Shown in pieces: positions 32,533 through 44,971 of a stretch of 64,000 nucleotides of DNA. The notes beneath the pieces are model-generated. The model ran no database searches, was not told the DNA's origin, and saw nothing but the letters and a program-made list of their open reading frames with translations. Position 1 is the first letter of the stretch. Each line of letters opens with the position of its first letter. This DNA comes from JADGRB01 sp036267635 (lineage in GTDB: Bacteria; Myxococcota_A; Polyangia; Fen-1088). Location of the stretch: positions 1 to 64,000 of the forward strand of contig DATAVR010000017.1 of NCBI GenBank assembly GCA_036267635.1. The letters run 5' to 3'. Position numbers and translations under genes: made by a program.

Positions 32533-33548
32533 TGGCCGCCGCTGCACCGGCGGCGGCGCGCGAGAGAGAGCCGCTCGGCCTCATCGCGCTCAACCTGGGC
32601 GGCCCCGGATCGCTCGACGAGGTGGAACCGTTCCTGCGGCGGCTGTTCGGCGATCCCGACGTCATCCAGCTCGGCTGGGCGCGGCCGCTGCAACCGCTGC
32701 TCGCCTGGCTGATCGCCCGCCGCCGGGCGGAGTTTTCGCGCGCCGCCTACGCGCAGATCGGCGGCCGCTCGCCGATCCTCGAGGAGACGACGGCCCAGGC
32801 GCGCGCGGTGGCCGAGGTTCTGGCGTCGCGCGGGATCGCCACCGTTCCCGTCGTGGCGATGGCCGCCTGGCACCCGCTGGCCGGCGCTGCGCTGGCGACG
32901 CTGGCCGCGGGCGGCGTTCGGCGCGCGGTGGCGCTGCCGTTCTATCCACAAGAGTCGCGCACCACGACCGGATCGTCGCTCGGCCAGCTCGAGGAGGCCC
33001 GCAAGCTCCACCCGGAAATGGAGATCGCGCCGGTCACGCGTTACCCCGATGCCGAGGGCTATTTGCAGGCGGTCGTCGAGCGCATCGAGGAGGCCGCGCG
33101 CACGCTGCCGGCGGAGCACGCGGGCACCGCCCCGGTTCTGTTTTCAGCGCACGGGTTGCCGGAGTCGTACATCCGGCGCGGCGATCCATACCTCGACGAC
33201 GTCCGGATCACCGTCGAAGCGATCACCCGCCGCATGGGTCTCGGAGATCGCGCGCGGCTCTGCTTCCAGAGCCGCGTCGGCCCGCAGCGCTGGCTCAGCC
33301 CCACCACCGAGACCGGGCTCGACGAGCTGGCCGCCGCCGGCCGGCCCGCCGTCATCGTCGTCCCCATCGCCTTCACCGGCGAGCACATCGAGACGCTGCA
33401 AGAGATCGACATCCTCTACCGCGAGCGCGCCGAGAAGGCCGGCATCATCTACTTCGCCCGCGCCCGCACCGTCGGCACCCACCCGGCCTTCATCGCAACG
33501 CTGGCGGACCTGACCGAGGCCGCCGCCCGCGCGCGCGGCTGGACCTAG
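32532..33548 (+). CDS. hemH: Ferrochelatase
   Basis: A 338-residue ferrochelatase inserting ferrous iron into a porphyrin. Family landmarks: LNLGGPGSLDEVEPFLRRLF near the N-terminus, the catalytic histidine in FSAHGLPESYI, and the late PIAFTGEHIETLQEID with a second conserved His and Glu. The ATG overlaps the hemE stop. Oxidase and chelatase order in the pathway (protoporphyrin or coproporphyrin branch) cannot be told from this sequence alone. Ten bases separate it from the oxidase gene. Confidence 0.95.
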   Translation: MAAAAPAAAREREPLGLIALNLGGPGSLDEVEPFLRRLFGDPDVIQLGWARPLQPLLAWLIARRRAEFSRAAYAQIGGRSPILEETTAQARAVAEVLASRGIATVPVVAMAAWHPLAGAALATLAAGGVRRAVALPFYPQESRTTTGSSLGQLEEARKLHPEMEIAPVTRYPDAEGYLQAVVERIEEAARTLPAEHAGTAPVLFSAHGLPESYIRRGDPYLDDVRITVEAITRRMGLGDRARLCFQSRVGPQRWLSPTTETGLDELAAAGRPAVIVVPIAFTGEHIETLQEIDILYRERAEKAGIIYFARARTVGTHPAFIATLADLTEAAARARGWT

Positions 33549-33557
33549 GGTCAGCGC

Positions 33558-34901
33558 GTGCGCATCGCGATCATCGGCGGCGGCATCTCGGGGCTGACGG
33601 CCGCTCACCTGCTCGCGGGCGGCGGTCATGACGTGGTGCTGATCGACGAGGCGCCCGAGCCGGGCGGCCTCGTCTCCAGCCCGCGCGTAGAGGGGTTTCT
33701 CTGCGAGCGCGGCCCGCAGGCGGTGCTCGACGGCTCGGACGAGACGCGGGCGCTCATCGCCAGCGCCGGCCTCGAGCCGCGGATCGTGCGCGCCCTCCCC
33801 GCTTCCCGCCGCCGGTCGGTCTACCTGGCGGGTCGATTGCGGCCGTTCCCGGCCGGCCCGCCGGCGCTGCTCAAGACCGACCTCTTCAGCGCGGGCGGCA
33901 AGCTGCGGCTCCTCGGCGAGCCGTTCGTCCGCCGCCGCGCCGAGGGCGCGGAAGACGACGAATCGGTGTTCGACTTCGTGGCGCGCCGGTTCGGACGGCA
34001 AGCCGCCGAGCGCGCGGCGGGGCCGGCCCTCATCGGCATCTACGCGGGCGACGCCACCGCGCTGTCGCTGCGCGCAGCTTTTCCGCGGCTGGCCGCGCTC
34101 GAGCGCGAGCACGGCAGCGTCCTCCGCGGCCTGTTTCGCACCCGCGGCAGGAGCCGGCTCGGCCGGCCGGTCTCGTTCCCCGACGGCCTCTCGGAGCTGC
34201 CGCGCGCGCTGGCGGCGACGCTCGGGTCACGACGGCGCGTCGCGACGGCCGGGGCCATCGAACCGGCCGCCGGGGGCGGCTGGACCGTCGCGCTCGAGGG
34301 CGGCGGCGCACCGATCGAGGCCGAGCGCCTCGTTCTCGCGACGCCCGCCGCCGCCAGCGCCGCGCTGCTGGCGCCGCACGCCCCGGCGGCGGCTGAGGCG
34401 CTCGGCGCCATCCCGCACGCGCCGGTGGCGGTGGTCTGTCTCGGATTCCGTGCCGCCGACGCCGCCACGCTGGGGATGAATCTCGACAGCTACGGCTTCG
34501 TCGTCGCGCGCGGCGAGGGCCTCCGGCTCCTCGGCTGCCAGTTCGAGTCGTCGGTGTTCCCCGGACGGGCGCCCGACGGTGGCGTGCTGCTGCGCGCCCT
34601 CCTCGGGGGAACCTTCGATCCGGCGCTCGTCGAGGCGGACGACCAGGTCGTGGCCGGCCAGGCGATCGGCGATCTCCGCCGTGCCGTGGGGCTCCGCCGG
34701 GAGCCCGATCTCGTTCGCGTCTGGCGGGCCCGCCCCGGGATCCCCCAGTACGACCGCGGCCACCTCGCCCGCATCCGCGCGGTCGACGACGCCGTCGCGC
34801 GCCTGCCGGGCCTGACCGTGATCGGTCAAGCCCTCCGCGGCGTCGGAATGAGCGCCTGCATCCAGACGGCCGCCGCGCTTTCCCGCGACTTCGCAACTTG
34901 A
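33558..34901 (+). CDS. Protoporphyrinogen oxidase, HemY/HemG type
   Basis: A 447-residue FAD-dependent oxidase of the eukaryote-like HemY family. The N-terminal dinucleotide motif is AIIGGGISGLTAAHLLAGGG, followed by VLIDEAPEPGGLV; the late GLTVIGQALRGVGMSACIQ is the second FAD contact. It oxidises protoporphyrinogen IX, or coproporphyrinogen III in the coproporphyrin-dependent route. The start is GTG at 33558. It is the last gene of the hemE-hemH-oxidase unit; the next gene, an MBL hydrolase, starts 46 bases later with its own AGGGAGGAG ribosome site. Confidence 0.92.
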   Translation: MRIAIIGGGISGLTAAHLLAGGGHDVVLIDEAPEPGGLVSSPRVEGFLCERGPQAVLDGSDETRALIASAGLEPRIVRALPASRRRSVYLAGRLRPFPAGPPALLKTDLFSAGGKLRLLGEPFVRRRAEGAEDDESVFDFVARRFGRQAAERAAGPALIGIYAGDATALSLRAAFPRLAALEREHGSVLRGLFRTRGRSRLGRPVSFPDGLSELPRALAATLGSRRRVATAGAIEPAAGGGWTVALEGGGAPIEAERLVLATPAAASAALLAPHAPAAAEALGAIPHAPVAVVCLGFRAADAATLGMNLDSYGFVVARGEGLRLLGCQFESSVFPGRAPDGGVLLRALLGGTFDPALVEADDQVVAGQAIGDLRRAVGLRREPDLVRVWRARPGIPQYDRGHLARIRAVDDAVARLPGLTVIGQALRGVGMSACIQTAAALSRDFAT

Positions 34902-34947
34902 TTCTGAGCCCGCTCGGCCGGATTCTTCCGGGCAGAGGGAGGAGATC

Positions 34948-35727
34948 ATGCGCGCCCTGAGAAATCTGTTCGCTCTCGTCGTGATCGTCGTCGTCCTGGG
35001 CGGAGGCGCTTTGGTGGCGTTTCGTGTCGCGCGCCAAAAACCCTCCAACCCCGAGGAGATCAAAGAGAATCTCGTGGCGGTCAGCGCCGCGGGCACCTAT
35101 CTCTACGCCGCGCGCGTCGGGACGCACGTCGTGCTCTTCGACACCGGCGCCGACCCGGCCGGCAACCCGGTCGACATGGCGTTGGCCGGCCTTCATGCCG
35201 GCCGTGGCGACGTCTCTGACGTCTTCCTGACCCACGCGCACGGCGACCACATGGCGGCCGCGAGCGCTCTCACCGGCGCCCGGGTCCATCTCGGCCAGGG
35301 CGACGTGCCGTACGCCGAAGGGAAAGCCCCCTGGGACAACCTGTTCTTGCGGGTGATCGCCAAGGGGATGGGGGCGCCGTCGATCAACGTGAGCGATCCG
35401 TTGAACGGCGTGATGGCCATCGACCTCGGCGGGGGGAAGACGGTCAAGGCGATCCCGGTCCCGGGCCACACCCCCGGCTCCTACGTGTTTCTGTATGACG
35501 GCGTGCTGTTCGTGGGAGACACGGCGGTGTTCAAGCAGGGTCGGCTCGATCGCGGGCCGGGGCTGTTCGACAGCAACAGCGATCAGGTGAAGGCGTCGGT
35601 CGCGGCGCTCAAACAGCAGCTGACCGGCGCCGACATCGACGCCGTCTGCACCGGACACGGCGGCTGCACCCCGGTCGGGCTCGGCCGCACGCTGCTCGAC
35701 GACTTCATCGGCCGGGTCGGCAGCTGA
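34948..35727 (+). CDS. Membrane-anchored MBL-fold metallohydrolase
   Basis: A 259-residue metallo-beta-lactamase-fold protein anchored by an N-terminal helix (LFALVVIVVVLGGGALVAF). Zinc ligands: THAHGDH at 95-101 (His96, His98, Asp100, His101), PGHTPGS, FVGDTA and a late CTGHGG. The catalytic domain is probably outside the inner membrane. Substrate unknown. The ATG at 34948 follows AGGGAGGAG. A GTG two bases after its stop begins the TPR gene. Confidence 0.82.
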   Translation: MRALRNLFALVVIVVVLGGGALVAFRVARQKPSNPEEIKENLVAVSAAGTYLYAARVGTHVVLFDTGADPAGNPVDMALAGLHAGRGDVSDVFLTHAHGDHMAAASALTGARVHLGQGDVPYAEGKAPWDNLFLRVIAKGMGAPSINVSDPLNGVMAIDLGGGKTVKAIPVPGHTPGSYVFLYDGVLFVGDTAVFKQGRLDRGPGLFDSNSDQVKASVAALKQQLTGADIDAVCTGHGGCTPVGLGRTLLDDFIGRVGS

Positions 35728-35729
35728 GC

Positions 35730-36623
35730 GTGCTGCAGCTCTTTCCGATCGTCGCCACGCTGATGGCGCTCGGCGGCTCGCCCCAGCGCGCGCCGACGCC
35801 CGACGAGCTGCGCCTCTTCGACGAGGGGACGCACGCCCTCGCCGCCGGCGACGCGCGCGCCGCCGAGAAAGCCTGGCGCGCCGGCTACCAGATCGGACAC
35901 GACCCGGCGTTCCTGGTCCACCTCGGGGAGGCCGAGGAGAAAGCGGGGGCGCCGGCCGAAGCGCTCGAGAGCTACCGGCGCTATCTGCGCGAGGCTCCCG
36001 ACGCCTCCGACCGCGCCGACATCGAGCAGCGGCTGGCCCGCCTCGGGCCCGCGGCGCCGCCCCCTGCGGCCGCGGCGCCCGGGACGGCCGCGGAGACGCC
36101 CGGCGAGTTCGGCGGCGCACCCCCGGCCGCCGCGCCAGCGCCCGCCGCCCCGACGACCGCCCCCGCGCCGGCTGCCGGTGCGCGCGTGGACGCCGAGAAG
36201 CCGACCGCCCAGACCGCCGAAGACTCGGGATGGAACCGGACCAACGCGACCGCGGTGATCGCCGCCGGCGTCACCGTGGCGCTGCTCGGGACGGCCGCTT
36301 TCTATGGCGCCGAGGCGAGCTCGAAGGAGAACGACATCAACCGATTGATCACCTTTCGTTCTCCGCCCCCCGCCTACTCCGCGGTCGCGGCGGAGTACAC
36401 GAGCGCCATGAGCGACGGGCGCAGCGACGCCCACGCCGCCCGGGTCCTGCTGGTCGTCGCCGCCGGAACAGGGGTCGTGGCGGCGGTCTTCTTCGTCCTC
36501 GATGCCTTGAGCGGCCGCTCCGAGGCGGTCCCCGCGGCGACGCCCGTGCCCGCGGTCTCGGTCTCGCTGGCGCCGGTGGCGACCGGCCTTGGAGCGCTCG
36601 GAGCTTGGTCGTGGCGATTTTGA
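35730..36623 (+). CDS. TPR-like membrane protein with Pro/Ala linker
   Basis: A 297-residue protein. An N-terminal hydrophobic stretch (LQLFPIVATLMALGG) is a likely signal. Residues about 30-110 hold two TPR-like helices (AEKAWRAGYQIGHDPAFLVHLGEAEEKAGAPAEALESYRRYL). A Pro/Ala linker of about 60 residues leads to two C-terminal membrane helices (ATAVIAAGVTVALLGTAAFYG and VLLVVAAGTGVVAAVFFVL). This layout is frequent in myxobacterial envelope proteins of unknown role. The start is GTG at 35730. The stop overlaps the start of the small lipoprotein gene. Confidence 0.65.
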   Translation: MLQLFPIVATLMALGGSPQRAPTPDELRLFDEGTHALAAGDARAAEKAWRAGYQIGHDPAFLVHLGEAEEKAGAPAEALESYRRYLREAPDASDRADIEQRLARLGPAAPPPAAAAPGTAAETPGEFGGAPPAAAPAPAAPTTAPAPAAGARVDAEKPTAQTAEDSGWNRTNATAVIAAGVTVALLGTAAFYGAEASSKENDINRLITFRSPPPAYSAVAAEYTSAMSDGRSDAHAARVLLVVAAGTGVVAAVFFVLDALSGRSEAVPAATPVPAVSVSLAPVATGLGALGAWSWRF

Positions 36624-36877
36624 GGACGGTTCTTGGATCTGGGAGCCGCCCGCTGCGGCTGCTGGCGCTGCTGCTGGCGGCCGCCGGACTGACGGCCTGT
36701 TTCAACCCTGCCCAGCCCGGCTGCGCTTTCTCCTGCGCCACCGACGGCCGCTGTCCGTCCGGGTACAGCTGCGGGAGCGACCTCATCTGCCACCGCGACG
36801 ACGGCCAGGGGAGCTGCGCCATCTCGGCGGACGCCGCGGCCGGCGACGCGGCCCGCGACGCGACCAGCGGGCAGTAG
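36620..36877 (+). CDS. Small Cys-rich lipoprotein
   Basis: An 85-residue protein if started at the TTG overlapping the previous stop (TTGA); GTG 36611 is an alternative adding three residues. The signal ends LTACF with a lipobox Cys. The mature part has a knot-like Cys pattern (CAFSCATDGRCPSGYSCGSDLICHRDDG) seen in many myxobacterial surface lipoproteins, and an Ala/Asp-rich end. No enzymatic motif. It follows the TPR protein in the same unit. Confidence 0.6.
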   Translation: MRTVLGSGSRPLRLLALLLAAAGLTACFNPAQPGCAFSCATDGRCPSGYSCGSDLICHRDDGQGSCAISADAAAGDAARDATSGQ

Positions 36878-36943
36878 CAGCGGGAGAAGCTTTTCGCGTG
36901 GAGCCGGCCCCCCTCCGCGTATAGACTCCCGCGCGGAAACGAC

Positions 36944-37693
36944 ATGGGCTTTTTGGATCTGTTTTCGAAGGAGAAGACGCGCGAGCGGAACGCCGCCCGC
37001 GCCATCGCCAAGTACGCCCAGTCGCCCGACCGGCTGAAGGCGCTGCAGACGCTGCTGGCCGACGGATCGCCCGAGGCGCTCTACGCGGTCATGCGCCGCT
37101 TCGGCATGATGTACGACAAGACGATCGACGACGAGCAGGAGAAGGACTACGTCTTCGAGAGCCTGGTCGAAAAGGGGGGCGTCGTCCTGGTGCCGCTCAA
37201 GAAGTACCTGCTGGCGGCTGATTCGATCACCTGGCCCTTGCGGGTGCTCGACAAGATCGTGGCGACCAAGGACGAGGTCATCGAGGTGCTCGCCGAGGTG
37301 ATGCAACGCCACGAGCCCGGCTACGAGCGCGACCCCACCAAGAAGATGCAGCTCCTGACCCACCTCGGCGGGATCAAGAACCCGAGCGTGCCGGCGCTGG
37401 TGATCCCCTATCTCGCCGACATGGACGCCGGCGTGCGCTATACAGCTGTCGAGACGTTGCTCGCCCAGGGGGACGAGGCGGCGGCGCGCGATCCGCTGCT
37501 CGACCTCTTCGTCTCCGCAGCGGAGGAGAGCCTTCGGTTGCGCATCCGGATCGCCGATGGGTTCGCCGAGCTCGGGTGGCCGCTCGGGGACAAGCGGGCA
37601 GAGGTGGAGAAGCGCCTCCCCGACGCGTTCGCCATCGAGGCGCGCGGCAAGGAGCCGGCGCGCATCAAGAAGAAGCCCGCCGCGAAGGAATAA
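36944..37693 (+). CDS. HEAT-repeat-like cytoplasmic protein
   Basis: A 249-residue, mostly helical protein. Short helical pairs such as SVPALVIPYLADMDAGVRYTAVETLL and DPLLDLFVSAAEESLRLRIRIADGFAEL have the HEAT/ARM spacing; the N-terminus MGFLDLFSKEKTRERN and the Lys-rich C-terminus are charged. No enzyme motif, signal or membrane helix is seen, so a scaffold or binding role is likely. It ends two bases before the carB start and may be co-transcribed with carB. A TATAGA hexamer lies 18 bases before its ATG. Confidence 0.7.
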   Translation: MGFLDLFSKEKTRERNAARAIAKYAQSPDRLKALQTLLADGSPEALYAVMRRFGMMYDKTIDDEQEKDYVFESLVEKGGVVLVPLKKYLLAADSITWPLRVLDKIVATKDEVIEVLAEVMQRHEPGYERDPTKKMQLLTHLGGIKNPSVPALVIPYLADMDAGVRYTAVETLLAQGDEAAARDPLLDLFVSAAEESLRLRIRIADGFAELGWPLGDKRAEVEKRLPDAFAIEARGKEPARIKKKPAAKE

Positions 37694-37695
37694 CG

Positions 37696-41037
<3,342 letters not shown>

Positions 41038-41039
41038 CC

Positions 41040-41522
41040 ATGGCCAAGTTCCCGATGACGCCGCGCGGGCAGCAGGCCCTGCGCGAAGAGCTCAAGCGGC
41101 TGCGTGAGGTCGAGCGCCCCAAGAACGTGCTCGACATCGAGGAGGCGCGCGCCCACGGCGATCTCAAAGAGAACGCCGAATATCACGCCGCCAAGGAGCG
41201 CCAGGGATTCATCGAGGGCAGGTCGCGCGACATCGAATCTATTCTTGCTCAGGCCGAGGTGATCGATCCGACCAAGCTGTCCGGCAGCAAGGTGGTGTTC
41301 GGGGCCACGGTGAAGCTGACCGACACCGACAGCGGTGACGAGGTGACCTACATGGTCGTCGGCGACCACGAGGCCGACATCAAGGCGGGACGGATCGCCG
41401 TCTCCGCGCCGCTCGCGCGCGCCATGATCGGCCGCGAGAAGGGCGAGTCGGTCACGCTGAAGACCGGCAAGGGGACCCGCGAATACGAGATCTCCGACGT
41501 TCGCTTCGTCGCGGCGAGCTGA
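41040..41522 (+). CDS. greA: Transcript-cleavage factor GreA
   Basis: A 160-residue GreA. It rescues backtracked RNA polymerase by stimulating cleavage of the transcript 3' end. The N-terminal coiled coil carries the acidic tip EEARAHGDLKENAEYHAAKE; Asp and Glu there hold the second metal. The C-terminal globular domain ends IGREKGESVTLKTGKGTREYEI. The length is standard. ATG at 41040 directly follows carB; the carB-greA pair is common in proteobacteria. Confidence 0.96.
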   Translation: MAKFPMTPRGQQALREELKRLREVERPKNVLDIEEARAHGDLKENAEYHAAKERQGFIEGRSRDIESILAQAEVIDPTKLSGSKVVFGATVKLTDTDSGDEVTYMVVGDHEADIKAGRIAVSAPLARAMIGREKGESVTLKTGKGTREYEISDVRFVAAS

Positions 41523-41548
41523 TCGAAGCGCAGTGCTCAGCGATCAGC
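41518..41548. terminator. Bidirectional hairpin between greA and the convergent lipoprotein gene
   Basis: GCTGATCG (41518-41525) pairs with CGATCAGC (41541-41548), leaving a 15-base loop with a small inner stem. It spans the greA stop and the end of the convergent gene. No T-tract is present. Confidence 0.45.
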
Positions 41549-41935
41549 GCTGGCGTCGGCAGCAGCGCCGGCCTGGCCGCCGCTGCCTGAGGCGCCCGCA
41601 GCGCCGCCACCTTGGCCGGCGGTTGCGCCCGCGTCGCCCGCCACCCCGGCCGCGCCCGTCGCCCCGGCTGCGCCCGTCGCCCCGGCTGCGCCACCGTTGC
41701 CGGCCGCGCCCGCCCCAGCCGCGCCGTTGCCAGCCGTTCCGCCCGTGCCGGTCGTGACGGTGCCGACGTTCTCCGCCTGACAAACCCCCGGCGAGGCCTC
41801 ACCGTTGCCGCTACAAAAGCCGCTCGAGCAGTCGCTGTCTTGCACGCATCGTCCGCCGATCCCCTGCGAGCAGGCGGCGCTGCCGAGGGCCGAGAGAACA
41901 AAAATCAGAGCCAGCCGAGAAGAGAACCGACACAT
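41537..41935 (-). CDS. Small lipoprotein with collagen-like Gly-X-Y tract
   Basis: A 132-residue protein. Signal MCRFSSRLALIFVLSALGSAAC, then a short Cys motif (CVQDSDCSSGFC) and a C-terminal tract with nine consecutive Gly-X-Y triplets in a Gly/Ala-rich stalk. The stalk makes up about half the protein. The coding DNA has a perfect 18-bp direct repeat (41653-41670 and 41671-41688). The ATG at 41935 is chosen for the signal peptide. Function unknown; it looks like a surface spacer. Confidence 0.62.
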   Translation of the reverse strand: MCRFSSRLALIFVLSALGSAACSQGIGGRCVQDSDCSSGFCSGNGEASPGVCQAENVGTVTTGTGGTAGNGAAGAGAAGNGGAAGATGAAGATGAAGVAGDAGATAGQGGGAAGASGSGGQAGAAADASADR

Positions 41936-42004
41936 GCGAGGTCGCTCAGTTACCACGCACCCACCTGACTGTCTATGGCCGAAACCTTGAGGTACGTTTC
42001 CCGC

Positions 42005-43870
42005 ATGCGTCCTTCGATTCGCTGGACCCTCGCTCTGGTTGCCTGCGTCGGTGGCGCCGTCCTGGCTGGGAGCGTCGCCTCTGCCGTCGACGTCCCCGGC
42101 AAATCGGCGGCCAAGCCCGCGCCCAGGGCGTCCCACAAGTCGGCGACGGAGAAGGAGGCAGAGGCCTTCCTGACCACCGTGACCAGCCTGCTGGCCCCCG
42201 TCGCGGTCACCGCGAACCTGGCCGACTGGGCCTCGCTCACCGACGTGACGCCCGAGCACACCGGCCAGCGGACCGGGGCGGACAAGGCGCTGGCGGCGCT
42301 GGCTGGCTCCAAGCTCATCATCGAGCGGAGCAAGGCGCTGCTCAAGGATCGAAAGCAGCTGGACGAGAGCACCGCGCGGCAGCTCGAAAAGCTCCTGCTC
42401 GGCGCGGCCGAGAGCCCGGGGACGATCCCCGAGGTGGTGACCGCGCGAGTGGAGGCCGAAGCGCATCAGTCGAGCATCATGGATGGCTACACCTTCTGCG
42501 CGGCGCCGGCCAAAGGGGGCGCCTGTGCGCGGCCGACGACGGCCAACGAGATCGACGAGGTCCTCCGCAAGTCGCGCGATCTCCCCGAGCGGCTGCGCGT
42601 CTGGACGGCCTCGAAGGAGATCGGCCGCCCGCTCAAGCCGGGGCTGGTCCAGCTGGTGAAGCTGCGCAACCAGGTGGCGCGCGAGATGGGTTACCATTCT
42701 TACTTCGCGCTCCAGGTCGCCGACTACGGGATGACCGTCGACGAGATGATGAAGCTGCTCGACGACGCGCTGGAGACGACCAAGCCGCTCTACGACGAGC
42801 TGCACTGCTTCGCCAGGTACGAGCTGGCGGCGCGGTTCAAGCGGCCGCCGCCGCACCTCATCCCGGCGCACTGGATCGGCAACCGCTGGGCGCAGACCTG
42901 GCCGGGCATCATCGAGTCGGCCAACCTGGATCCTCTGTTCAAGGGCGCCTCGGCGGAGAGCATCGTCCGCAGCGCCGAGAACTTCTACCTCTCGCTCGGC
43001 TTCCCCAAGCTCCCCCCTACGTTCTGGGAACGCTCGGACCTCTACCCGGTGCCGCCCGGCGTCGCCCGCAAGAAGAACGCCCACGCTTCGGCCTGGGACA
43101 TCGACCGCGCCGGGGACGTCCGCTCGCTCATGAGCGTCGAGCCGAACGAGGAGTGGTTCGGCACCGCCCACCACGAGCTCGGCCACATCTACTACTTCCT
43201 CTCCTACGACCGGCCCGAGGTCCCTTACCTGCTGCGCGACGGAGCCAACCGCGCCTTTCACGAGGCCATCGGCGAGCTGGCCAAGCTGGCCAGCCAAGAG
43301 ACACCTTATTTGGTGAAGGTCGGCGTGATGCCCGACGGCAAGCAGCCCGACGCGACCGCCTGGCTGCTGCAGTCGGCGCTGGATTCGATCGTATTTTTGC
43401 CCTTCTCCGCCGGAACCATGAGCCACTTCGAGCACGATCTCTACGAGAGCGAGCTGCCGCCGGAAGAATGGCAGGTGCGCTGGTGGGAGGACGTCGCCAC
43501 CTTCCAGGGGGTCGTGCCGCCGAACGGCCGTGAAGGCGATCTCTGCGACGCCTGCACCAAGACGCACATCAACGACGATCCGGCCCAGTACTACGACTAC
43601 GCGCTGGCGACGATGATCAAGTTCCAGCTGCACGACCACATCTGCAGCAAGATTCTCAAGCAGGACGTGCGGGCCTGCGACTACTCGGGCAGCAAGGAGG
43701 TCGGCGCCTTTCTGAAGGGGATCCTGTCGCTGGGCGCGACGCGCGACTGGCGGGCGGTCATCAAGGAGGCGACCGGCGAGCCGATCTCGCCGCGCGCGAT
43801 GATGGCCTTCTACGAGCCGCTGGTCGACGTGCTGGCCAAACGCAACGAAGGCCGGGACTGCACCCGGTGA
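42005..43870 (+). CDS. Exported M2-family peptidase (ACE-like peptidyl-dipeptidase)
   Basis: A 621-residue zinc metallopeptidase related to angiotensin-converting enzyme. A signal (IRWTLALVACVGGAVLAGSVASA) precedes a mainly helical catalytic domain. The zinc motif HELGH is at 390-394, with the third ligand Glu in NRAFHEAIGEL about 30 residues later. M2 enzymes release dipeptides from peptide C-termini. Length matches single-domain bacterial ACE-like enzymes. The ATG at 42005 is preferred over one 30 bases upstream because the signal begins there. The stop overlaps the next gene by GTGA. Confidence 0.88.
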   Translation: MRPSIRWTLALVACVGGAVLAGSVASAVDVPGKSAAKPAPRASHKSATEKEAEAFLTTVTSLLAPVAVTANLADWASLTDVTPEHTGQRTGADKALAALAGSKLIIERSKALLKDRKQLDESTARQLEKLLLGAAESPGTIPEVVTARVEAEAHQSSIMDGYTFCAAPAKGGACARPTTANEIDEVLRKSRDLPERLRVWTASKEIGRPLKPGLVQLVKLRNQVAREMGYHSYFALQVADYGMTVDEMMKLLDDALETTKPLYDELHCFARYELAARFKRPPPHLIPAHWIGNRWAQTWPGIIESANLDPLFKGASAESIVRSAENFYLSLGFPKLPPTFWERSDLYPVPPGVARKKNAHASAWDIDRAGDVRSLMSVEPNEEWFGTAHHELGHIYYFLSYDRPEVPYLLRDGANRAFHEAIGELAKLASQETPYLVKVGVMPDGKQPDATAWLLQSALDSIVFLPFSAGTMSHFEHDLYESELPPEEWQVRWWEDVATFQGVVPPNGREGDLCDACTKTHINDDPAQYYDYALATMIKFQLHDHICSKILKQDVRACDYSGSKEVGAFLKGILSLGATRDWRAVIKEATGEPISPRAMMAFYEPLVDVLAKRNEGRDCTR

Positions 43871-44928
43871 TCGCGCCGCGACTGGCAGCGGCGGCGCTCG
43901 CGCTCGGGTTGACCGCGCTCAACGGCGCCACGCCGCCGCCCCATGCGCCTGGCACGATGCAGGTGCCGCCGCTCGGGCTGCCGCCCCCACCCGCGCCCCC
44001 GGCCGAGCGCCAGCGCGGCGTGGCGCTCGGCCTCTTCGCCGAGGACGTCAGCTTCTCCTACGGCGCGCTGCTGGCGGAGATCGTCGCGCTCGGCGCCACC
44101 CACGTCGCGCTGGTGGTGCCGCTTTATCAGACCGACGGCGCCAGCGACGAGCTGGCGCTCGACACCCGGTTCTCCCCCACCCTCGACTCTGTCGCCGAGA
44201 CCGCGCGCGCCGCCAAGCGCGACGGCCTGGAGGTGACGATCTTCCCCATCGTTCGGCTGTCGGCGCCGCGCGCCGGCGAGTGGCGCGGCACGCTGGCGCC
44301 GCGCGATCGCGACGCCTGGTTTCAAAGCTACGGCGACAAGCTGGGCGATCTGGCCGGCGTCGCCGCGATGACCGGCGCCAAGCGGCTGGTCGTCGGCAGC
44401 GAGCTGTCGACGCTCGACGGCGATCTGGCCCGCTGGCGGCCGCTCATCGACAAGGTGCGTGCGGTCTTCGGCGGCAAGCTCGTCTACTCGGCCAACTGGG
44501 ATCACTACAAGAACGCGCCGCTCTTCGATCTGGTCGACGAAGAGGGGATCTCGGGCTACTTCAACCTGCGCGACGCCACGGCCCCCGACGACGACGCCAC
44601 CGCGGAGGCGGGCTGGCGGCGGGTGCGGCAGGAGATCGAAGCCTGGCGCGCCGGCCGCACGGCCCCCTTCATCTTCACCGAGCTCGGCTACCGCTCGCGC
44701 GCCGGCGCCACCGCCGCGCCCTGGGACGAGAGCCCGGGTGGCAAGCCCGATCCCGACGAGCAGCGCCGCGGCTTCGCCGCGTTCCGCCGCGCCTGGACCG
44801 GATCGGCCACGCTCGACGGCGTCTACATCTGGAACTGGTACGGCTACGGCGGTCCCGCCACCACCGGTTACACGCCGCGCGGAAAGCCCGCCGAGCCCGA
44901 GGTCCGGGCGCTGCTCGAAGGTCTCTAG
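43867..44928 (+). CDS. Exported GH113-like TIM-barrel glycosidase
   Basis: A 353-residue protein with a signal (LAAAALALGLTALNGA) and a Pro-rich linker, then a TIM barrel resembling glycoside hydrolase family 113 (beta-mannanase-like) proteins. Probable catalytic acids are Glu in VGSELSTLDG (fourth strand) and Glu in IFTELGYRSR (seventh strand); a late VYIWNWYGYGG is also typical. Activity on mannan is inferred, not shown. The GTG start at 43867 overlaps the peptidase stop, so the two are coupled. The convergent lipoprotein gene ends 44 bases later. Confidence 0.72.
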   Translation: MIAPRLAAAALALGLTALNGATPPPHAPGTMQVPPLGLPPPPAPPAERQRGVALGLFAEDVSFSYGALLAEIVALGATHVALVVPLYQTDGASDELALDTRFSPTLDSVAETARAAKRDGLEVTIFPIVRLSAPRAGEWRGTLAPRDRDAWFQSYGDKLGDLAGVAAMTGAKRLVVGSELSTLDGDLARWRPLIDKVRAVFGGKLVYSANWDHYKNAPLFDLVDEEGISGYFNLRDATAPDDDATAEAGWRRVRQEIEAWRAGRTAPFIFTELGYRSRAGATAAPWDESPGGKPDPDEQRRGFAAFRRAWTGSATLDGVYIWNWYGYGGPATTGYTPRGKPAEPEVRALLEGL

Positions 44929-44971
44929 ATCTTCTCTAGCTCGGGGACCCTGGACGGTTCCCGCGATTGGG

